NCBI GenBank assembly: GCA_003695085.1 | Contig: RFIV01000153.1 | Span: 1-6,965 of the forward strand | Reading direction: 5' to 3' | Length of the DNA stretch: 6,965 bases | DNA from: Gammaproteobacteria bacterium | GTDB lineage: Bacteria > Pseudomonadota > Gammaproteobacteria > Pseudomonadales > Oleiphilaceae | Shown: piece after piece, positions 1-6,965 of the stretch | How the letters are laid out: the number at the start of each line of letters is the position of its first letter | Position numbering within the stretch: position 1 is the stretch's first letter | Notes under the pieces: model-generated | What the model saw: only the letters and a program-made list of their open reading frames with translations | Database searches by the model: none | What the model was told of the DNA's origin: nothing | Program-made: the position numbers and the translations under genes

Positions 1-380
1 ACGACAGTAAATGAGTGCGCACCACAAAAAGCCGGAAACTGGTAAAAACAGCTGGTAAGCGAAGCCTGGTTGCCGGTTGTTTTCAGCGTTTGAGGCACGC
101 AGTGAATTTCAGCGGTCTGAATGATCTTGTGAATGGTTTCCGGATGCCCGAAGCGCAATGCGGTACCCGCCTGATCCCGGAGCGGCACCCGGTCCGCTTC
201 GTAGCGGTCTTCATGAGTGGATGGCTGAGGCGCGGAAGAGGCTGTTGCCACGCGGTGCGCGTTGCCCGGCGGTGTTTGTCCCAGTGCGCGGTACTCACCG
301 TCATCAAAGCGCGTGTTCCAGCTGCAGGCCACAAGCGTAGCGTACAGGGCTCCCAGCAAAACGATGCGTCCTTCGTGCAT
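1..380 (-). CDS. Putative outer-membrane lipoprotein, 3' end beyond window (partial)
   Basis: This reading frame starts at ATG 380-378 and stays open to the left edge, giving 126 residues with no stop. Residues 1-18 form a short lipoprotein signal peptide: a charged start (MHEGR), a hydrophobic stretch (IVLLGALYATL) and lipobox L16-V17-A18-C19, so Cys19 would be lipidated. Ser at +2 rather than Asp suggests outer-membrane sorting. The mature part begins with a polar, Pro/Ser/Ala-rich linker (about 35-60), as is common after lipoprotein anchors. I recognise no domain. A near-perfect Shine-Dalgarno five bases upstream supports the start. The gene lies 56 bases downstream of the GspE-like gene on the same strand, so it may be read from that operon or from its own promoter. 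From about residue 90 the DNA becomes more AT-rich and the protein looks less typical, with three more Cys (94, 111, 119). A frameshift or misjudged tail is therefore possible. Function unknown. Confidence 0.62.
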   Translation of the reverse strand, partial: MHEGRIVLLGALYATLVACSWNTRFDDGEYRALGQTPPGNAHRVATASSAPQPSTHEDRYEADRVPLRDQAGTALRFGHPETIHKIIQTAEIHCVPQTLKTTGNQASLTSCFYQFPAFCGAHSFTV

Positions 381-384
381 GATG

Positions 385-392
385 TCCTCCTT
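385..392 (-). promoter_or_regulatory. Strong Shine-Dalgarno of the lipoprotein gene
   Basis: The minus strand reads AAGGAGGA, ending four bases before ATG 380-378; the GGAGG core is five bases from the start. It is the best ribosome-binding site in the window and fixes this start over an ATG at 412 in another frame, which has no such site. Confidence 0.75.
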
Positions 393-410
393 GACGAATG
401 CAGCGCGCGC

Positions 411-440
411 ATTGTAACACGTGGGGGGCGTGGGCGTTAA
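411..440 (-). promoter_or_regulatory. Possible sigma70 promoter for the lipoprotein gene
   Basis: The minus strand has TTAACG (440-435, four of six matches to TTGACA), an 18-base spacer and TACAAT (416-411, five of six matches to TATAAT). The -35 box overlaps the stop codon of the GspE-like gene. Transcription would start near 404, leaving a short leader with the strong ribosome-binding site. The match is by eye and the spacer is one base over optimum, so this is only a candidate. It would let the lipoprotein be expressed separately from the upstream operon. Confidence 0.3.
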
Positions 441-2248
441 GCGGAACCGGGTGTGCCGGGCTGAATCTGTGACGCTGGTGTCACCCGCAGCACTTCATCC
501 ACGGTGGTCAGCCCCTGAGCGACTTTCTGTGCACCGCTGAGTCGCAATGTCCGCATGCCCTCTCTGATTGCCGCCTTTCGCAGACTATCCAGATCCGTCT
601 GATCGCCGATCATTTCCTTGAGCCCCGGACTCATCAGCATGACTTCATAAACGCCCGAGCGTCCCCGATAGCCTGTGTTGCGACATTCCAGGCACCCGAC
701 CGGTCGTTTGATGGTTTCAGGTGCCGGCGCCTTCCAGGGGCGTATGAGGCTTTCCCAGTCGGGCAGGTGGAGTGTGGTATCTTCCTTGCAGTGAGGGCAG
801 AGTGTTCTCACCAGGCGTTGTGCCATCACGCCCAGAACAGTTGCCTTGACCAGATACGGAGGAACGCCCAGCTCCAGAAGACGGGTAATGGCCGAGGGCG
901 CATCATTGGTATGCAGTGTCGACAGTACCAGGTGTCCGGTGAGTGCGGCCTGTATGGCCATTTCGGCCGTTTCAAGGTCACGGATTTCACCAATCATGAT
1001 GATGTCCGGGTCCTGGCGCAGCAAGGCACGGACGCCGGCCGCAAAAGTGACATCAATATTGGGCTGAACCTGCACCTGATTGAAGCTGGGCTCGACCATC
1101 TCGATAGGGTCTTCAATGGTACAGACATTGACATCTGGCGTGGCCAGCTGCTTGAGGGTGGAGTAGAGTGTGGTTGTCTTGCCCGAGCCGGTGGGACCTG
1201 TGACCAGGATGATGCCATTCGGTTGTCGCGTCATGGCTTTCCAGCGCTGGGCGTCTTCGCTGCCAAAGCCCAGTTCGCTGAAAGAACGTAGCAGCACATC
1301 CGGGTCGAAGATACGCATGACCAGCTTTTCACCGAAGGCGGTTGGCAGCGTGGAAAGTCGCAGTTCCACTTCCAGGCCCTCCGGGTTCTTGGTCTTGATC
1401 CGACCATCCTGCGGGCGCCTCTTTTCTGCAACGTTCAGGCGCCCGAGAATCTTCAGTCGGGAGACGACTGCAGCGGAAACCTGGGCAGGGAGCTCATAGA
1501 CAGTATGAAGGACGCCATCGATGCGAAAGCGCACGTGCGCGATATCCCGGCGGGGTTCGATGTGTATGTCGCTGGCCCGCTGATCAAAGGCGTACTGCAA
1601 CAGCCAGTCAACAATATTGACGATATGCTGATCGTTGGCGTCCGGGCTGCTGTCCTGCCCACCCAGTTCGAGTAACTGCTCGAAGTTTCCCAACGCGGCT
1701 GAGGAGGTTGCCTGGCCGCTCGTGGCGGCAGAGACCGAGTTGGCCAGCCTGTAGAATTCAACCGTGTAACGGCGGATGTCTGCCGGGTTGGCAACCACGC
1801 GCTCAATGCGACGCCTCAGGACGTGGGAGAGGTTGTCCTCCCAGCCGGAGTGAAAAGGTTGGGCGCTGGCAATCACGACCCGGTCTGTATGGACTTCAAG
1901 CGCAAGAATCTGGTGTCGCTGCGCAAAGGCGAAGGACATGACCTCAGCGACGGCGCGTGCGTTCACCTTGAGCGGGTCAATGTGATACAGCGGCTGCCCG
2001 GCCTTGTTGGCCAGCCAGGCCGTCAGAGCGCTCAGCGTCAGTGGCTTGCCGGTGCGGGCATCCTGCATTTCGGCGTTGACCAGCAGTTCCAGCGGGTGCA
2101 GGTGCTTGTCCTTGACCGCCCTCAAGGGGGAAGCAAGAAACTGTTCTGCATCGTCCCGATCCAGTATGCCATCGGCAACCAGCAGGTTGATGCAGTCAGC
2201 CAGTGTCAGTTCACCGGAAAAAGCGGGCGTGTCAGTCGGGCTGGCCAT
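437..2248 (-). CDS. GspE/PulE-PilB family secretion/pilus ATPase (orphan)
   Basis: This 603-residue protein is a cytoplasmic hexameric motor ATPase of the type II secretion / type IV pilus assembly family. It opens with an N-terminal GspE-type region (about 15-165) and a Ser/Ala/Gly-rich linker (about 172-190). The second N-terminal domain follows, with ASDIHIEP (225-232) and RPQDGRI (278-284). The motor domain has Walker A GPTGSGKTT (351-359, Lys357), Asp box TIEDPIE (377-383), Walker B DIIMIGEIRD (415-424, Glu421) and His box STLHTND with His446. A zinc site is formed by Cys484, Cys487, Cys519 and Cys522, typical of GspE/PilB and not of retraction ATPases such as PilT. All catalytic motifs are intact. 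ATG 2248 was chosen over an ATG 31 codons upstream because it has GAGGAG ten bases before it and makes only a 17-base overlap with the DUF2069 gene. No other pilus or secretion genes are in view, so its partner machine is unknown. Confidence 0.93.
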   Translation of the reverse strand: MASPTDTPAFSGELTLADCINLLVADGILDRDDAEQFLASPLRAVKDKHLHPLELLVNAEMQDARTGKPLTLSALTAWLANKAGQPLYHIDPLKVNARAVAEVMSFAFAQRHQILALEVHTDRVVIASAQPFHSGWEDNLSHVLRRRIERVVANPADIRRYTVEFYRLANSVSAATSGQATSSAALGNFEQLLELGGQDSSPDANDQHIVNIVDWLLQYAFDQRASDIHIEPRRDIAHVRFRIDGVLHTVYELPAQVSAAVVSRLKILGRLNVAEKRRPQDGRIKTKNPEGLEVELRLSTLPTAFGEKLVMRIFDPDVLLRSFSELGFGSEDAQRWKAMTRQPNGIILVTGPTGSGKTTTLYSTLKQLATPDVNVCTIEDPIEMVEPSFNQVQVQPNIDVTFAAGVRALLRQDPDIIMIGEIRDLETAEMAIQAALTGHLVLSTLHTNDAPSAITRLLELGVPPYLVKATVLGVMAQRLVRTLCPHCKEDTTLHLPDWESLIRPWKAPAPETIKRPVGCLECRNTGYRGRSGVYEVMLMSPGLKEMIGDQTDLDSLRKAAIREGMRTLRLSGAQKVAQGLTTVDEVLRVTPASQIQPGTPGSA

Positions 2249-2624
2249 GTGCTGCCATCTCCTCGCGTTCATGGCGGGCCTGCCAGCGTACACCGAGACA
2301 CAAGGTGGTGAAAAGCCCGCATACCAGAACCGCCGCAGCAATATTCAGAGCCTGGTATTTTTCCAGTGCGGCGTCGCTCACGGCATCAATCAGGTACAGG
2401 CACAATACGAAGCACAGCCAGATATAGGCGCGCACCCGGCGCAGGATGAGGCCAGGTAGAAAGCACAGCAGCGGGATCAGTTTGATCGCGACCAGCACGA
2501 GTTGGCCATGCGGGCTGTGCTGACCTTCCAGAAAGGCGATGATGAGATAAAGCACTGCCAGGAGTGCGTAAAGCACGAGACTGAGAATCCAGCTGCCGGT
2601 GGCCCGGCTGGCATAACCGTTCAT
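2232..2624 (-). CDS. DUF2069 family inner-membrane protein
   Basis: This small hydrophobic protein has 130 residues and four predicted membrane helices at about 12-32, 42-61, 65-82 and 94-112, followed by a short charged tail (RWQARHEREE). The segment from LLCFLPGL through the Arg pair to RAYIWLCFVLCLY (about 52-77) is the part I recognise as typical of DUF2069, a family of unknown function in gamma- and betaproteobacteria. Its start codon overlaps the arsC stop codon as ATGA (2624-2621). Its end overlaps the start of the GspE-like gene by 17 bases, so it is the middle member of a tightly coupled operon. In pseudomonads, as I recall, DUF2069 genes sit near arsC and wrbA; the arsC neighbour fits, while wrbA is absent here. 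No catalytic motif is visible. The family call is good; function is unknown. Confidence 0.85.
   Translation of the reverse strand: MNGYASRATGSWILSLVLYALLAVLYLIIAFLEGQHSPHGQLVLVAIKLIPLLCFLPGLILRRVRAYIWLCFVLCLYLIDAVSDAALEKYQALNIAAAVLVCGLFTTLCLGVRWQARHEREEMAAHGQPD
2259..2264 (-). promoter_or_regulatory. Ribosome-binding site deciding the GspE-like start
   Basis: GAGGAG on the minus strand lies ten bases before ATG 2248-2246, inside the last codons of the DUF2069 gene. It supports the short start and implies that ribosomes finishing the upstream gene can reinitiate here (translational coupling). An ATG at 2258 directly after it is in another frame and too close to be used. Confidence 0.55.
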
Positions 2625-2971
2625 AGCAGTTCCAGAACGTTTTCCGGCGGACGTCCAATCACGGCACGATCACCCTTGACTGCGATGGGGCGCTCCAGCA
2701 GCTTCGGATGTGCGGCAATCGCCTCGAGCAGCGAATCATCATCCAGCTCCGGTCGTGCAAGATCAAGCTCCTTGTAGGGGGCCTCCTTTGTGCGGAGGAT
2801 GTCCCTGACAGGGCGGTTCAGCGCTTTCACCAGCTGGCGAAGCGTGTTTACATCGGGGGGATTTTCCAGATACCGCACGATGTCCGGCTCAACGCCTCTT
2901 TCCTGAAGCAGAGCCAGTGCCTGGCGGGATTTTGAACAGCGAGGATTGTGATAAAGCGTAATGGTGTCCAT
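2621..2971 (-). CDS. arsC: Glutaredoxin-dependent arsenate reductase family protein (ArsC/YfgD type)
   Basis: This 116-residue thioredoxin-fold protein belongs to the ArsC/YfgD family, which reduces arsenate to arsenite with glutathione and glutaredoxin, or acts as a related thiol oxidoreductase. The active-site loop is HNPRCSKS (8-15), with nucleophile Cys12. Arg60, Arg94 and Arg107 fall at the positions of the three arsenate-binding arginines of plasmid R773 ArsC. ERPI (93-96) and the C-terminal GRPPENVLELL are family hallmarks. Length matches the chromosomal YfgD group, shorter than R773 ArsC. ATG 2971 was chosen because GGAAG lies five bases upstream and the family begins at this point; an ATG four codons earlier has no ribosome-binding site. 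It is first in a leftward operon, overlapping the DUF2069 gene as ATGA. There is no ArsR or arsenite pump nearby, so a dedicated arsenic-resistance role is not supported by context. Confidence 0.92.
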   Translation of the reverse strand: MDTITLYHNPRCSKSRQALALLQERGVEPDIVRYLENPPDVNTLRQLVKALNRPVRDILRTKEAPYKELDLARPELDDDSLLEAIAAHPKLLERPIAVKGDRAVIGRPPENVLELL

Positions 2972-3089
2972 ACAGGCTTCCATGGTTGATTTCGCGCAAG
3001 TGTATAAAAGATGGCGGGAATGTGCCAACGTCTGCAAATACGCTACCATAAACGTTCTTGGACTCGTGATCTTCAGGTAAACAATAACA
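2972..3089. other. Divergent intergenic region between arsC operon and dnaE operon
   Basis: These 118 bases separate two divergently transcribed operons and are more AT-rich than the flanking genes. They must hold the start signals of the arsC operon and probably of the gene pair ending in dnaE. The minus-strand promoter candidate lies at 3001-3028. On the plus strand a TATAAA at 3003-3008 overlaps the same -10 area but has no -35 box at proper spacing. I see no convincing operator palindrome. Confidence 0.6.
3001..3028 (-). promoter_or_regulatory. Candidate sigma70 promoter of the arsC operon
   Basis: In the divergent intergenic region the minus strand reads TTGGCA (3028-3023, five of six matches to the -35 consensus), a 16-base spacer and TATACA (3006-3001, four of six matches to the -10 consensus). 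Transcription would start roughly 20-25 bases before the arsC ATG at 2971. Position and strand fit the first gene of the operon. This is an eye match, unverified. Confidence 0.4.
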
Positions 3090-3751
3090 ATGACCCATGA
3101 CCCGATTGCCCGCTGGCTTGACAGCGTGGCGTGGCCGGTGTGTCGCCGGGATGCGAACGGCCGGTTGTTCCCCAATGCAGGTTGGGATCAGTTGAATGAT
3201 GAAATCAGGCAGGTGGCAGAAACCGCGTTTCTGGAAGCGGTGACTGCACGCCGGGCCGGACGTATTGTTTGCCCGCCGCTGGGTTGCCTTTGGGTAACCC
3301 CGGCCCTTGATGGCTGGTCCGGGCTGTGGGTGCCCGAACTGTCGGATCCGCGGCCGGATGATAATCCGCAGAGGCGGGAGTGGGAGCGGCAATTGCAGCA
3401 GGAATTCCTGCGGGCTCTCAGGTACCATGAGCCCCTGTGTATTGCCCAACTGGATGTGGAAAACGACTCCGGAAACGGCTACACGCAGGAGTGGTTGCAG
3501 GGGCAGCTGAGATCCACTGACAAGGTCTGGCAGATCGGCCCGGGGCACTTCAGGCTCATTCTGCCAGAGACGACGGCGGACGGCGGCGGCGCGCTGGTGC
3601 AGCGTATCGCCCGCGAACTGGAAAAAATTACCCGGCGCAGGGCGCGTGTTCGTTGGACAGGGCGGGACTCTGCGCAACAGCATTACAGCGAGTTATTGCG
3701 GGCACTGGAGTTTTCCGAAGACTGGCTGCCCGATCATCAGGACAGGTCTGA

Positions 3752-3755
<4 letters not shown>
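3090..3755 (+). CDS. Uncharacterised protein; PAS-like segment plus degenerate GGDEF-like domain (tentative)
   Basis: This is a 221-residue soluble protein with no signal peptide or membrane segment. Residues 9-36 (WLDSVAWPVCRRDANGRLF...) have the rhythm of a PAS-domain start: a helix, then a strand with D-x-x-G and an Asn-containing turn. Residues 97-206 resemble a shortened GGDEF domain: EFLRALRYHEPLCIAQLDVE (105-124) matches the first helix and metal-binding strand, D144-K-V-W-Q-I-G-P-G-H-F matches the D...RYGGDEF hairpin, and LILPET (156-161) with A-LVQRIARELE (168-178) matches the following strand and helix. GGDEF itself is replaced by GPGHF (150-154) and the stretch between is short, so diguanylate cyclase activity is not expected. 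It could be a c-di-GMP or protein-binding remnant, or an unrelated fold. An in-frame TAA at 3078-3080 rules out a longer start; the ribosome-binding site (AGG at 3075-3077) is weak. Its stop overlaps the dnaE start (ATGA). That the gene is real is well supported by this overlap and gene-like residue use; the domain reading is inference. Confidence 0.78.

Positions 3756-6965
<3,210 letters not shown>

Noticed and set aside
83..412. 109-codon minus-strand frame overlapping the lipoprotein gene in another phase
   Set aside because: It is Arg/Thr/Ser-rich with no signal peptide, and the strong Shine-Dalgarno points to ATG 380 in a different phase.
381..436. Terminator after the GspE-like gene
   Set aside because: I found no stem-loop followed by a T-run on the minus strand; the GC-rich stretch lacks a matching arm and U tract.
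15..440. 141-codon plus-strand frame opposite the lipoprotein gene
   Set aside because: It begins with GTG without a ribosome-binding site, and the opposite strand has a signal peptide, lipobox and excellent Shine-Dalgarno.
1823..2311. 162-codon plus-strand frame opposite the start of the GspE-like gene
   Set aside because: It is a shadow of a clear family member; no ribosome-binding site or domain was seen.
2249..2341. Longer N-terminus for the GspE-like protein (31 extra residues)
   Set aside because: It would deepen the overlap with the DUF2069 gene to more than 100 bases, and the ribosome-binding site supports ATG 2248.
3058..3086. TTGGAC / AACAAT pair as a plus-strand promoter
   Set aside because: Transcription would begin at or after the ATG at 3090, so it cannot serve that gene.
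2972..3175. Longer N-terminus for ArsC (68 extra residues)
   Set aside because: The extension would cross the intergenic region and promoter candidate, and the family begins at the residue encoded at 2971, which has GGAAG upstream.
2889..3683. 264-codon minus-strand frame spanning the arsC start, the intergenic region and the PAS/GGDEF-like gene
   Set aside because: It would run through the divergent promoter region and conflict with two better-supported genes; its Pro/Arg-rich composition is typical of a shadow.

Overview
The window is about 7 kb of ordinary-looking chromosomal DNA from a proteobacterium, most likely a gammaproteobacterium. The evidence is a type-1 DnaE with a degenerate PHP domain, a YfgD-type ArsC next to a DUF2069 membrane protein, an orphan GspE/PulE-family ATPase with a tetracysteine zinc site, and moderately high GC. 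I cannot name the genus from sequence alone. Genes are densely packed. I see no mobile element, CRISPR array, tRNA, rRNA or long non-coding stretch.

Layout: two gene blocks diverge from a 118-base intergenic region (2972-3089). Leftward on the minus strand are arsC (2971-2621), a four-helix DUF2069 inner-membrane protein (2624-2232), a GspE/PulE-family ATPase (2248-437) and, after a 56-base gap, a lipoprotein gene (from 380) that runs off the left edge. The first three overlap end to start (4 and 17 bases), so they are probably co-transcribed and translationally coupled. The lipoprotein has a strong Shine-Dalgarno of its own and possibly its own promoter. Rightward on the plus strand are a 221-residue unrecognised protein (3090-3755) and dnaE (from 3752), the replicative DNA polymerase III alpha subunit. 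These two overlap by four bases (ATGA). dnaE is cut by the right edge, leaving 1071 codons of an expected ~1160.

How the genes relate: the left block has no obvious single pathway. It combines a small thiol oxidoreductase or arsenate reductase, a membrane protein and a secretion/pilus-type motor ATPase with no other pilus or type II secretion genes in view. In the right block the upstream protein reads like a PAS-like segment followed by a shortened, degenerate GGDEF-like domain (GPGHF where GGDEF would be). It sits where the lpxB-rnhB genes often lie before dnaE in gammaproteobacteria. That coupling of a probable non-catalytic signalling-type protein to the replicative polymerase is the most interesting point here. 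Nothing else looks like a new system.

The lipoprotein and dnaE are both open at window edges. Several long antisense open frames, including a 340-codon one opposite dnaE, were judged to be shadows of the real genes.
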